The translations under genes and the position numbers were made by a program. The notes under the pieces were generated by a model that saw only the letters and a program-made list of their open reading frames with translations, was not told the DNA's origin and ran no database searches. Positions 11,989 to 24,216 of a stretch of DNA of 64,000 nt are shown here, one piece after another; position 1 is the stretch's first letter, and the number at the start of each line of letters is the position of its first letter. The stretch covers positions 16,801,834 to 16,865,833 of the forward strand of contig OU015523.1 of NCBI GenBank assembly GCA_907165065.1, given 5' to 3'. This DNA is from Caprimulgus europaeus (taxonomy: Eukaryota > Chordata > Aves > Caprimulgiformes > Caprimulgidae).

Positions 11989-13695
11989 TTCTAGCAGTAA
12001 GATCAGGTCATGTTGAGCTTTGAGCATCCCTGAGGGGCAGAACTTATCTGAGTGTGTTAATCTAACTGTCTGTCACACCATCCCCTAATGTAAATTATTC
12101 ACGCTTAGGAATTCTGCAGGATTTTTGTCTTGAGAGGGAAACAAAACCTGGGACTTGTGGTATTGATAAGTAAGGATCTAAAGATGAGATTCATGGCTGG
12201 TCTCAATGACTGTGGCCAGCCAACCAGCAAACGAACCTAGAAGGGCTTGAAATTAGTTAATTTGTCCCATCCTGAGCAGCTGGGAGTACACAGCCCTCTT
12301 GCTCTTCAGCCCAAGGCCCTATGTCGCAAAAACAGGATTGCTGAGCAAGGACACTACTGGTAAAATTCTAACTAGTCTCTTAACAAGCACACAAAACCAC
12401 TCAGACCTGGAAGCAAAACTTGGGCTCTGGTGTGTGTTGCCCTCCCCCTTTCAGAAGGACAGCCCGGGCTGAAGACTCTTGCTCATAATGGATTTCCCAA
12501 GCCCTGTTTCTTCTGGCCCAGAGCTTAGGTCTCCTCAGAGCCCCCAGTTCACACTGTTACCATTATCTGTGGATGTTTCTTTAACTGGCTGTAGGCATAA
12601 GTGACATTTTACAAGCATTGGTAGGGTTATCCTTCTGCTTGGTCCCTTATGTGTACAGCACACAGGCATGGGGCAATATAAAATAGAAAAGGGGCTCATG
12701 AGAACTAGAGGTGGAAAAGATTTATGATGTCACATCTGGTCCCTTTTTCTCCTGGCATATGCTTATAAACTAAAGTACCTTTACTAGTGTTTTGCCTAGT
12801 TGTAAATGCTCTGTCCAGCAGGACTTCCATGTCCCATGGGAGACTTTTCTATCAAATAGTGCCTCTCACACCCTGCAAACCCAGAACTGAAGACAAGTGC
12901 CTCATGAGATCTTCTGCAGCACCTCACCCTGTGTCAGACCTGAAGAGAGCATACATGCTCAAAAGCTCATCTGATTTGTTATTACTTGAGATATATCAGC
13001 CTGATATAAGGCTGTAACATCACTTGGACACTCAGAAGCATTTCAGTACCATTCCATTGGATTTCAGGTGATAAGGGACTCAGCAGAAGGATTTCAGGTG
13101 ATTATTTTGTTTCAAGGAATGCTATTGAGAGTGGTTTTCCTAGGATGTTAATGGATTCTTACACCTCTCATTAGTAACATGGTACCACATCGCTATGTGG
13201 ACCACCAGGGTCCTCCACTGATATCAAGCTGTGCCTGCCAGTCTTTCACGCATGGTGATTCAGGTCTGTGTCTCTGGCCACCTGCTCATTGGCAACCTCT
13301 ATCTTTAAGAGTCCAGTTCAGATTTTCTTACTGCTATGTCATGTATGTTTTCTTGTTTTGTTCCTTATTGCACCTTACTTGCACCCCACTATATTTCCTT
13401 GTACTTGTGAATAATTGCAGGCTGTGCTCTCCCTTGGTCACTGCCCAGCTAAGCTGGGTACTCTTCCCATGCATACTCTTTCCTCAAAATAAAACTCTCT
13501 TGCTCCAATCTAGGGTTATTGCTATTGCTCTTCAGTTTCTCACTTACAGTTTGTTCTTTTCTCTGTGGAAATCAGGTATTTACAATGAGTTCACTAGGCA
13601 GAAAGGCCATTTTGGAGATCTTTAAATTCAATTTGTCCTTGTCCTGCTTTGCGGGCTGATACCTTGGAGTTTGGGAGCTTGGTGTTGAAGTAAGA

Positions 13696-13723
13696 ATATA
13701 TATATATATATTTTTTTTTTTTT
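13696..13723 (+). repeat. TA microsatellite followed by a T run
   Basis: ATATATATAT followed directly by 13 T. Confidence 0.9.
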
Positions 13724-16700
13724 GCCTTGTTGATTAAATAAGTCTTGGAAAAGCTCTGAGAAATTATTTGAAGGAGGAATGGCTTTGGCATAGAGGAGGC
13801 TGGAATGGTCATAGTCTTCTGGGATAGCTGGGCTAAGCGTGTAGGTGGAAATTGAGATGCAGGATGAGGAGTCAGAGTCATGTGAAAGCATTGAGTTTGA
13901 ATGAAAACAGAAAAAGAAGAAAAAAAGGTGGAGGGTACATTCCACATTGTTGCTGAAGCCTTAAGGCTCGCAGACTGGCTGGTAGGGCTCTTGGAAATGA
14001 GGACAGTTGGGAACAGGCTGTAGGGAAGTACTTTCTTGTGAGACAAATCTGCCTCCTCTCCCAGTTGAGCCAGTGGGAAAAGAACTGTTATTTAAAGAGC
14101 AAGAACAGTGAGCTTTGTTTGATGAGGGTCCATCATGGGGGTTTCAAGAGGAATCCCCACAAGCACTGTTAATTATCTATGGAAGCACATTGGCTTATAT
14201 TCTTATACCCGAGTGAATAAAATTGATCTCTCAGATCCTACCATCTAAATAAAAATGTAATTTATTTTCCACAGCAGCTAATGTTAGAGGGTTTATGGAT
14301 GTCCAGGAGCTTTGAAGATGAGGTTGTATTTGTTTCAGGACCTCTTGAGTTTTGGGAGCTTGACTACGGTCATCCAAATCAAAATGTTCAGTGCTCTGTT
14401 CCTAAGCATATGGTCATGTAATCCACAGCAACTAAGTCAAAACAGAGAAATTAACCACCAAGAATTTGTCACAGGCACCAAACATGCCTGTTTTCTTGTG
14501 TTACATCATTATGGGATATTGATTTCCATTATCGTGTATTTCAGAATATTCCCTGGGTAACTCTCTGGTGATTTGCTCCAAACTGGGTGTTCCAGTCATC
14601 TTTTGTCAGGCAGGAGAAAGAACTCAGCTGCTTGCCAAGCAAAACCCTGTCGACTCAACAGTCCAAATGTAGCCTGTTGTCCAGTTCCTGTTCCTCTTAC
14701 AGTATCTCTGAGGTGGAACTGGAATCATATTTGTATTTGTTTACTAATCAGGTGGATTTTGAATAATTTGCTTAAAAATATCATATCACATGCTGCCACC
14801 TCTCAACATGGTAGCCTGGTGACAAAACACTGCAGCAATACCCTGCCCTCTGGATCTGGGGATAATGAATACTCAGTTCTGCTGGGAGATAGATGCATTA
14901 GTAATTAGCAGATGTTTGAACTTGCTTCCATCGTGACAACCTGTGCCCGGCTTGATGTCAACTTAAGAAAATACCCTTCTCACTAGGGCATACATTTATC
15001 CTTGCTACTGGTGAGGTGCCCTGAAGCATCTTTTAACTGTGTGATCAAAGTTGATAAAACCATGGTGCCTCTCCTAGGCTCCACCAATTGGTACAACCTG
15101 GGAAAGGCTGTGGAGAGCAGGAAGTTTGGTATGAGCCCCTGGTGGACTTTTAACAGAACCAGAACCATCGATTCTGTCATCTCTCTGTCAAGCCAGAAAT
15201 TACTTAGGAGCTTTTGGGCCTGTCATCCCAGAAAAAAGTCACAGGAGCCAGTCATGAGTACTGAAGTTGCTTAAACCACCAAACACTAATCTGTCTCTTC
15301 CCTCTGCAAGGGAAGAGGAAGACAAGCACCTCAAGACAAGCTGGGTCAGTGCCATGCATTTCTGGATAACATGGGCCATATCCCTTATTTCCCAATAACC
15401 CATCTGCTAGGAAAATCCAGGGAGGAAAATCTGAACCACAGAACAACTTGCTCTTGATTTCGAGGGAGGAGAATTTTACCTCCAGGCTGAGAAATGGACT
15501 GGGACACTGATGTTTTGGGGGTTTTTTTGTCCTGTGTAATACAGATCATGGAATATTCTTTGTCTCTTCTTGATTTTAATCTAGTACTGTGCTTAATTAA
15601 ACAAATTTTATCTGAAACAGCCCTGATCTTTAGAGACAATGCTGCTCTAGCAGTCTTGGAACTCAGCCTTTTCTGGATGCTTGATCCCTTTCCCATTCAT
15701 TTCAAAATTACATTCATGGTAGATAGACTCTTAGCCACCTTAGAGCAATTTTATCCCTTGGTTAGTGACACTAATCCAGTGTCACTGGGTTACACTCAGA
15801 AAAGCACAGGACACTTTCCTGATGATGGACTAAGGTTGAGTGTGGTCGGGTGACTTACACTAGACTTGATCAGACTGCTGTCAGATGACTTGTCATGCCG
15901 CCTTTTCAGTTTCTTCATTGCAAATCAAGAGTAACTTTTTAGATGCAGAAATATTCAATGTGACTTTTCAGAGGGGTAGTTGAGAACACAAGATGACTTT
16001 GTGCCTTCCTCTTCCTTGAAGGTGTCTAGGGAAAAATGCTTTCTTGGGTGCAGTTCACCATCAGCAACCTTTTCTTAGCTTTCTGATTCATTTTCCTTCT
16101 GTGCTTACTTGGGGACAGGTAGATGAATCTTTCTTTTAACAGCAGTGATTCAGAGAAGAACACAGGAAAACTGAAAACTCTGAAAACAAAGATTTGGGGT
16201 GTACAACTATTCCTGGGGATCTTCAGAACTATTCTCTGAGTTCACTAATGTTCATGGTTAGTGTTCTACACTCAAGTTCAGATTGCTCTCTCAACTAAGG
16301 TAGATGCCAATCTAAGAAGCAAGCTTAGGTATCAGTGTAGGTAACATCCTGTTTAGAACTTTTCAGGAAACCCCAGGAAAGGGAGAGCACACATATGAAT
16401 AATCTCTATGCAGCATGAGTACAGATCTGGTCCTCTTCACTCACTCCTTAAAGTGCAGGTGAGCTAACATTGTTTTGAGCACTGATCTCAAAGAAGCTCC
16501 ACTTCAGACAATAATCAGCCCCCTGCCCTCCACACCCCGCTCAACACCAGACAGGTACCATCATCAGGAGAGGATGATACTCATTTCCCCATTTAAACTA
16601 GATAGGTTGACAGTAGGGAATAGGTGCTGTCAATTGCTGGGTTTTCAAGGTGTCCACTGATCCCGAGAGCAATTTTCAAACCATCTGAGTCAACATGTTT

Positions 16701-18095
16701 TGAATATGAACGATTTTCCTTACCTGGCAGTGTCCTCACAATGAAGGTATCATCCACGTGGTGCCCGCTGTTCTTGACAGGATCCTGGGAAGGTATCCTT
16801 AGGGATCAGCTCCTATCTGCTGAGATGTGATTGCATATGTGTCTGTAAAAGGACAATGGTAAGGAGAAAGATGAGTTATTTAACAGCGGTCTTGGTGCCA
16901 TTGACATACCTGAAGTGGGATTTGTCTCAGTTAACTTCTTATGTCCCCACTTCATCTGAGATAGTTCCTCCTGGCTCACTTTAGACCCACTGGAGAAAAG
17001 GAGGCACTATGGTAGAGCAACTCGTCTAGCTTATTTTAGACATTTGTGGCAGGGTGAGGTGAAGTGCCCATCAGAAGGACTTTTTCTCCCTATTGAAGGG
17101 AGCCAGACTGATGACCGCAGATGGAGATGCTCAGCACTGATCACACAAATCCCAGCCCTGGCTTCCAGAAGAGGCCCATGCAGTCAGCTACATGGGTCTG
17201 GCCTTCTCCTCAGCTGAACTTCTGCTCCTTGCACCCTTGCTTCTCTGCTCTTGACCTGCTCATTTTCAAATTAGTTCATATTAAAAAAGCATTTCTACCA
17301 CTTGTCCAACTAACAGTAGCAGAAAAATGGTCCCCAGGACCCTTGCTGTGAGACTTGGAGAGGCTCTAACCTGCCTCATTTTGGTATGTCCCCACAGAGT
17401 GATGGTTGAAGCCCTAATTTTTTTCCCTGGTGCTGTTGGTATCTCAGTCCAATCACTTGTCCTACAATTCCAAGATCTCTTTGTGATTTATTTGGTTATT
17501 TGTCATTTCCACAAGAGCCTCCAGCAGGTGAAGGGACCCAGTTGTTGTAGGTGTTGTACATACACAGGAGTTCCTGCTGTGAAGGATTTCAGGCAGTTTT
17601 ACTCCTGCCAGTCATCTGTGAGTGAGAGTCCATCTGGTCAGACCACCCATGGGTCCTCAGAGGTGAGGTAGCTCCTCTGGCTCCATCCCACACAATGTGC
17701 AGATCCCAAGTGGGGTGACCAGAGCCTAGCAGCAGTCCTCTTGGTGGCACGGAGCTAGTGCAGGAGCAATCAGATTATACCCACTCTGGCCTTGGTGGGG
17801 TAGGGAGCTCTGATCTCCATTTAGACCCCTCTCACATCCTTAGAGAGAGACCTTTTTTGGCCTGACCAGTTGCAGAGGCGGTTAGCTGTTGCAGGGGCAG
17901 AAGTGTGCAAAGGTGCATTTATTGTACTTCCATGGGCTTTCCCTTGGATTTGACCTGGTATTTTAATACTTTTCTCCTCTGATCTCTCTCAGCCTCAATC
18001 TCTACCCTCAAAGCAAGACAGACTTGCAGGTGGTATAAACGATTGCTGCTCCACCCAAACAGGTCCCCCAGAAATCACACCAGCTGAGGACCCGC

Positions 18096-18251
18096 TCCCA
18101 TCTTCCCTTTTTTCCTTTCTCTTCCCTATCTCTTTGCTTCTTTGTCTCCCCTCTCCCCACCTTTTCTTTCTTTGTCTTTTTTTTCCCCTTTCCCTCATGA
18201 TCTCTCTCTGTCTGCGTCTCTCAGTCCCTCTCCCCAGCTCGCTCTCTCTGG
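18096..18251 (+). repeat. Polypyrimidine tract
   Basis: About 155 bp are almost wholly C and T on the + strand, with mixed CT steps. Such a run can adopt triplex structure. The antisense reading gives an artefactual Arg/Lys/Glu-rich ORF. Confidence 0.85.
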
Positions 18252-18299
18252 AGACAGGTCTAGTGGCCTGGTTGCCATCTGCTGCCTGGTTTGGTTTTT

Positions 18300-18440
18300 T
18301 ATTTGAGTGCGTACACGTCTGCGCGCGCGGGTGCACGTGGGGCTTTTTTTTATGAGGTTGAGATCAGATGGCATCTAATCGATCGTCATGGTCTCCATGG
18401 TTACCCGGGTGACAGAGTAGTTGGGAGAGAAGCATACTCC
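18300..18440. promoter_or_regulatory. Candidate regulatory element: alternating Pu-Py block, E-box and RFX-like palindrome
   Basis: An alternating purine-pyrimidine stretch with several CpG (18,307-18,339) includes CACGTG at 18,334-18,339. It is followed by 'gatggcatctaatcgatcg' and by GTCTCCATGGTTAC, which resembles an imperfect RFX X-box, and then by the near-palindrome GTTACCCGGGTGAC. Retained CpG in otherwise CpG-poor DNA and packed motifs suggest selection. No conservation data are available here. Confidence 0.35.
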
Positions 18441-20789
18441 AGCCTGGGGCTGTCAGACCATTCCTGAGAGAGAAATAATAAAAAAAGAAAGGGGGGGGAA
18501 AAAAAATCCAACCTCTTCCATCACGTTTTACGCATTTACATCTTCCTTGGATCTGGGAAAACATAGCTCGTGCTTCTGTTTTACACTGTTGCCCCTTGAC
18601 TTGGCTCCAGGAGGAACAAAGCAGACTGGTTTTCCTCTCTGCACAGCACAGGCACAAAGGTGAAGCACATCTTTGGGAAAGCAGGAGAAGATCCCCTTTC
18701 CCCTTTTGCTTCTCAGAAAGGTTTGGTTTTTTACCTTTTATTTTTTTTTTATCCCTTTGGTCACTATTGTAACCATAATGGTTATTTTTATTCTTCTAAA
18801 TTGGATGCTTAGTCTCCTGAATTGGCTAAAGGCAATGAAATCCTCTGGGAAAAGAATTGCAATCTATTAGTATGAGCAGCATCTTTTTCTCCCTGGCCTC
18901 AGCCCCTAATACTAGACCATCTTTGGTCCTTGTTGTGACAGATCAATCAATCTGTCTATGAGTCCTGTTTGGAAGCAAGTGGAGTGTGTTGCTACGGATG
19001 AAATATGGAATTAGGTGAGTTTTTCATCTTTAAAAGCAAGTTGAGTTGGGCAAGGCAACATCTCTGACCAAGGCAATTAGCGTGTCAGGAGTGCAGGAAC
19101 TGAAACCGTGCAGGGCAGAATATGATCCTGCATTAATCATGGGAGGATGAGGAGGCTCCATTTCAAACAACATCATTGTGGCAGCCCCCTCCAATAATCC
19201 AGGAATTTCACAATTTCCCACAGTGCACCACCCAGATACATGGAGCCCTGCCTGATTCCCTGCCAGCCGGATCCTGGCTGGGCTGACACAAATTAGTCTT
19301 TGGTTTGACCTCAGCATGGCTCCCAGAAGGCAATCAGGCTACATCTTCTGTCTTCTGGCTGCAGCCACAGCGTTAATGCTTGTCAGAGCTCATCCATTGT
19401 ATTGTGGGTGGCTGGTGCTGCCCTGGCCACGTTCCTGCTCATGGTAGCACACAGGGCTTTGGGAATGTCAGGTGAAAACACAGGCAAAGGGAGCTAATAG
19501 CACCAATGCACATGGCTGTGACAGGCTGAGAGGTGGGTGACCCAGCAGAGCTCTCCAGAGACCTAGAAGTGCTGACTGATGGCTGCTAACTATGAAACAC
19601 AACAGATGAGAGCATCCTTGGACAAGTAGAGATCTCATGAAGCCACACATGGCTTGAGAGCTGGATATGTCTTCATGTGTGTCTTCCTCAATTCTGAATT
19701 AAATTGATTTTCAGTCAGAGCCTGCAGTCTTGCTTTGCTCTTTTGCCTTCTTAGTAAAAGCAGAACATGCCCAAGTTGGGCCACTCATTTCAGGCTGCAA
19801 ATATATGCTGAGGGTGGGATTAAATTGTCCAAACTGTGTCATTGCAGGTGACATTCTACCCACCCTACGTGCTCTGCCCCAAAAAGGCACAAGTCTTCTT
19901 CCACTGCCCATACCAGATCCACCAGACCCCTTGAATGCTATAGGGGTTTGAAAAACTGCTAGATAACCGCGCAGCTGAGCCCCAACCTGACTCTTGGAGC
20001 AAAACATCAGCCTGAATTGGTGCAAATATCCAAGAGGTGCAAGGATTTGGCCACTTCCACCCCCTGCAAGGAAAGGTGAGGCTGGGTGTGAGGTGAAGAA
20101 GCAGGAAATGTGATGGGGCAGGAGAAGGCAGGGTGGCTCTGAGAGAAGAAAGGGATTGTGAAGACAAGTTTTGTAGCTGTAGCAGGTACTTCTTCCTTCC
20201 ACAGGGACAGCAAACAGAACCTTTGGTGTAGAAGGGTGTGGTGTTGGTACCACAAAAATTCCTGTTCTCATTCTTTGAAAAATATGTCACATAATTCCCC
20301 TCTGCCCCGGTAAAAACTGTCTTGATTAGAAATATTTCCTCATTTGTAGGCAGCCAGGGGTGATGTTTCAGTGTATCCTACTTTAAAATAAAAAAATCTG
20401 TGATCCTGTCTATTTGAATTCTGATTTTGCTCCTTCCTAGTAGCATAACATCCCTGTTTCTAGCCAGCAGGGTGGGAAATCCTCTGCTCTTCAATATTCC
20501 CTAACATTAAATACCATGGGCCTCCTAGATTTTTATACTGTACAAACACAAACTAATTAAAGTTGTACAAATACATCTCAGGCAGAGAATGAAAATCTGT
20601 TCACTTGAGAGACAACCACTGGCTTCACATCCCAGGGAAACCTCCCTCGCAGTTTACACTGTTCTTTTTGCAAGGGATAATTTACGGTAAAGCCGGTTTC
20701 CACTGAAACAGCAGACGTACATAAGGAGAGGGGAAAAAAAATGTAAACACAACATCATCTTTGTGAATGCAGCAAGGTGCTGGTGCCTG
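18441..20789. other. Gene-free stretch
   Basis: No exon is recognised. The part at about 19,040-19,330 is repeat-free and motif-rich ('caaggcaattagcgtgtcag', 'cctccaataatccagg') and might be a further non-coding element. Confidence 0.5.
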
Positions 20790-21240
20790 CCTCTGTGAGC
20801 TCCATAATATATTAATCCACACTGGCTGGCCAATCCCACTGGAGCATTCAATCATGCCACATTATAATAGAATTTAATGGAGTTGACAGCTAAGACCTAG
20901 TTGCTGGAGACATGCGAAAGACCTTTGCAATGAGGATCTACAATTAATAAAGGAAAGGGCCATAGATTTTTGGAGAACCTCATAAAAAAGTAAAATATCG
21001 ACATTGATCACGGCATGCGAGGATATTAGACACGTAAATCTAGCTCCTGCCTTTATTTATTTATTTGCACATCTTTAATATTATAGGCACAAGTTTCCCC
21101 GAGGCCAAAATGCAATTTCTCTCTCCATTTCTCAGCAGGAGCTTTTCATCTCTCTATTCACCAGGTTTTGAATTGCACATTTAATAAGCGATAAAGAATT
21201 CCTGTCTCTTTTCCTTGGGCTTTTAGCCCACTGTTTTCCC
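20790..21240. promoter_or_regulatory. Candidate conserved non-coding element
   Basis: About 450 bp of AT-rich, repeat-free DNA hold several homeodomain-type TAAT/ATTA cores. A TTGACAGCT site (MEIS/TGIF-like) lies at about 20,883-20,891, and there are scattered CpG ('aaatatcgacattgatcacg', 'ggcatgcgaggatattag', 'taataagcgataaag'). It looks like a developmental enhancer. No alignment was possible. Confidence 0.35.
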
Positions 21241-23568
21241 TCCCTTCTCTTTCGTGTTGGAAACAACAATCCCCTTTACCTGGCAGCGGGTTCCTTGGGG
21301 ATGAAGGGGTGGTGCAGGAGGGGATCTGGAGCCCACAAGGAATGTCTGGACATCAGTGTCTGCTGATGTGCTCTGTGTGCCAGGATGTGCTGGGGAAGGC
21401 AAAGAGTGCGTGGAACCAGCATTAAAAGAGGGAGAAAGTGTCTACAACACTGTAAACCAGCTTCCCCCAGTCCTCCTCCCCAGAAGTTTTTGGCAGAAGG
21501 AACAGCTTATGGCTTCACCACTTTCATCCCAGTGTCTGGGGAGAGAAGTCTTCACCCTTCCTGGAATATTTGTAGTGATTTTAAAGAATCAGTCTCATGG
21601 GTAAACTGCATTTACCTCCATCCTCTGCCCTGACAGAGGTGGCAAAAAACTCATCACCCTGCAGCTGGCAGTGTTGCTGGACTCCAACAGGCTCAAATCT
21701 CTCCTGATGTTCTTGGCTGTGTGCAGTTAGCAGCCTCCGGAATCCAGGCTGGTCCTTGGCTCCTGGCCTTGGAGATGTTCAGAACCAGGTTTCCAGAAGT
21801 ATTGAGGTGGGCATTGGTACCCAATGGGTTATTCAGAAACACCTGGGCTCCTCACTGCCCATGGGTGCTGCAGCACTCAAGCACCTGATGCTTACAGTTC
21901 CCAAATCTGTGAAGGTCCATGTAGCAGAGTGATAGGCTTGAGCTCCTTCTGACTTCAGCTTCACACCACTGCAAGCCCACTCATCTCACTGGGCTTCCTC
22001 CTAACTTCCACTGATGGACAAGGAGGTCAGGACCAGTCCTCAGTGAGCCCAAGCCCCTGGTAAGGTAAAGGTCTAGCTTCCAGCCATGCAACCTCAGGAG
22101 CTGGAGCTTGTGGCATTCAGCTCACATCAAAGCTGTTTGGAGCACACAGGAAAAAATCTGAGGGTCCAAATCCACCCCTGGCTTAGGACTGTAGAGACTG
22201 ATGGGGTTATAAGAGGGGTGCCTTCAGTGTCATGTTTAGAAGTGAAAAGCAGCTGAATGGATATCTTGTAAGCAGGTGAGGTTCAACAATAAAAAAAGAG
22301 ACTGAATAATGAGATATTTCAGTTTTAAGAGCTGCTGTGGTAGGTTACTTTCTTGTCAGATAAATCAACCCTGTTTTTCTTTCACTTACCTATGTACAGA
22401 CAGGTTTCCCCAGGATAGGTGATGTCTTGTTTGGAACGAAGAGGCCATTTGTCCACATCACAGCAACAGCGACTGCATGGTGTCATCTCATGCTCTCCTC
22501 CAGTAAATTGAGTTTGTCAGTGCTCAGCCACCCAGCTGAGAGAAGTGCTGCGTGATGCCTCACCTCTCCTGGGAGAGAGGAGTTGGCATAAGCCATATCG
22601 TAATGGGATCCAGAAACAAAGAAGCGTGAATGAAGTGCTAATTGCATTCATAAAGACATTAACAAAGGAATTAAAATGGCAGAAGCTTCCTTTCCCCCTC
22701 AAGATTCATATAAACAACCAAAAATATATTAATAATCACTGAGGTTGACGCTATTGCAAAGAGATTATACAGAGGCGAGACACCAGGGCTTGGAAAGACC
22801 ATTTCAATGGACTTTTTTCTTGGATTCTGTATCAGAGATGAGACAGTTTACTGCTTCTGTTTATCCATACTTGCTCTTTCTGTCTTTTCTTCTATCCTTG
22901 TGCTTCCTTCAAAGAAGAAGATTGCTCTTCATTTTCCCCTGAAACTTTTAACATGTAGCAAAAATAATAAAGCCATATTAAAAATGGAAATTTTTCCTTA
23001 AAAAAACCCCCAAACAACAAAACAACACAAAATTACTCCACAAGTTCAGCTAGTGACAGAAAGGAAATTTCCTATACAAAATAGCCCAAAATATCCTGCC
23101 TGGTTTTTTTCACCTAATTTGATTCTGCTTACCTTTCCACGGAAAAAGTCAAAAAAGACATGCTCTCTGTTTTTTCCTTAGTCCGTTTCTGCACGATTTC
23201 ATCCTTCCATTACCAAACTCTAGCACTGCGCTGTTATTTGCATTGCTAATACTGAAAGAAAACATTTCCCTGTTAAAATTTCTCCAATCAGTGGGGGCTT
23301 ATTTCCCCCACAGGAATATTGCTTTCAGTATTAAGCTTAGAAAGAGCTTGTTTCACAGACCCTACATTTTGGGGCTACTTTAAATTGCTCATATCAGCAA
23401 AATAGTAGGTCTTTGCTTTTTAGACTCCTTGGCTGTATTTGTCACACCTCCCTGTCTCTTGTGCTCTCCTCCTTTCTGCTGGCTGAAGTGGGTGTCTTGC
23501 TAGCGACAGCTGCAGCTAAAGCCAGCAAAACATTTTTGTTCTGTTCGCTAATTTTCAGTCACTCATAA
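21241..23568. other. Gene-free stretch up to the solo LTR
   Basis: Apart from the candidate element at 22.5-22.7 kb, nothing is recognised. The ORF pair near 21.4 kb shows no family features. Confidence 0.5.
22535..22740. promoter_or_regulatory. Candidate conserved non-coding element with homeodomain and SOX-like sites
   Basis: CTAATTGCATTCAT near 22,638-22,651 and AACAAAGG at 22,661-22,668 lie 10 bases apart, next to 'gccatatcgtaatggg'. These are homeodomain/POU-like and SOX-like matches in repeat-free DNA. Confidence 0.3.
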
Positions 23569-23573
23569 CTTTC
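23569..23573 (+). repeat. Target-site duplication, left copy (ctttc)
   Basis: ctttc lies immediately before the TG end of the solo LTR and is repeated exactly after its CA end. Confidence 0.75.
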
Positions 23574-24211
23574 TGTCCTGGTTTTCAGCTGGGACAGAGT
23601 TCAGTTTCTTTTTAGTAGCTAGAATAGTGCTGTGTTTTGGTTTCAGCATGGGACTTGTTATCAGAAGAACATTGATAACATATCAATGTTTTTAAGTGTT
23701 GCTGGAAGTTGAAGGACTTTGTGTTTTGCTGCTCTCCAGCTGCAAGGTCTGGGGAGGGGGGTTAGAGGAATATTAAAATTAGTAATCCAAACTGGCATTT
23801 GGAAATGCCAATGGGATATTCCATATCATATAAACATCATCTTCAGTGTATTAATGAGGGTGTCTAGGGCTTCTGGGGGTTCACTCTTTTGCTGGCTCTC
23901 ACTCTTCCAGGACTGGGTTACGGTTTCGGGTTTGTCATTCTTCTGGAATCACTATCCAAGAACAGGCCGGGCTTGGTCGACAGATTGGTGAGCAACTGCA
24001 CTGTGTATCACTCATTTGCATATTTTATTATTATATTTATTATTTTAAGTTTTATTTTATTTCAGTTATTAAATTGTTCTTATCTCAACCTATGAGAATC
24101 CTTCCCCTTGCCCGCCAATTCTCTACCCTCTCCCCTACATGGGAGAGGGGAGAGTGAGCAAGCAGTTGTGTTTGCCCTCTACTCAAGTGCTTTCCAAGTG
24201 AAATCACCACA
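23574..24211 (+). mobile_element. Solo LTR of an avian ERVL-type endogenous retrovirus
   Basis: A 638-bp unit begins TGTCCTGGTTTTCAGCTGGG and ends CACCACA, so it has the TG...CA ends of an LTR. It is flanked by a 5-bp target duplication, ctttc, at 23569-23573 and 24212-24216. Internal landmarks match the avian ERVL LTR layout as I know it: 'gggatattccatatcatat', an ATTAAA polyadenylation signal at 24068-24073, 'ttatctcaacctatgag', and a C-rich/G-rich palindrome near 24,128-24,154. Five-base duplications are typical of the ERVL class. No internal viral region lies next to it, so this is a solo LTR left by recombination. It is degraded and codes for nothing. Confidence 0.85.
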
Positions 24212-24216
24212 CTTTC
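24212..24216 (+). repeat. Target-site duplication, right copy (ctttc)
   Basis: This is the exact repeat of the left ctttc, immediately after the CA end of the solo LTR. Confidence 0.75.

Larger units (their letters stand above)
11426..18095. other. Gene-free stretch
   Basis: Contains the polypurine tract, a TA/T microsatellite and a short direct repeat (ggatttcaggtgat at 13,059 and 13,089). No gene or repeat family is recognised in the rest. Confidence 0.55.

Noticed and set aside
13059-13102. Direct repeat ggatttcaggtgat, 30 bp apart
   Set aside because: A single short duplication with no associated element, probably local slippage.
18134-18355. ORFs over the polypyrimidine tract (73 codons plus, 113 codons minus)
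   Set aside because: Simple-sequence composition explains the open frames.
19711-20271. 186-codon minus-strand ORF overlapping a 141-codon frame
   Set aside because: No family resemblance, and both frames are open equally, which speaks for chance.
23719-24095. Two ORFs of 90 and 68 codons
   Set aside because: They lie inside the solo LTR, which has no coding function.
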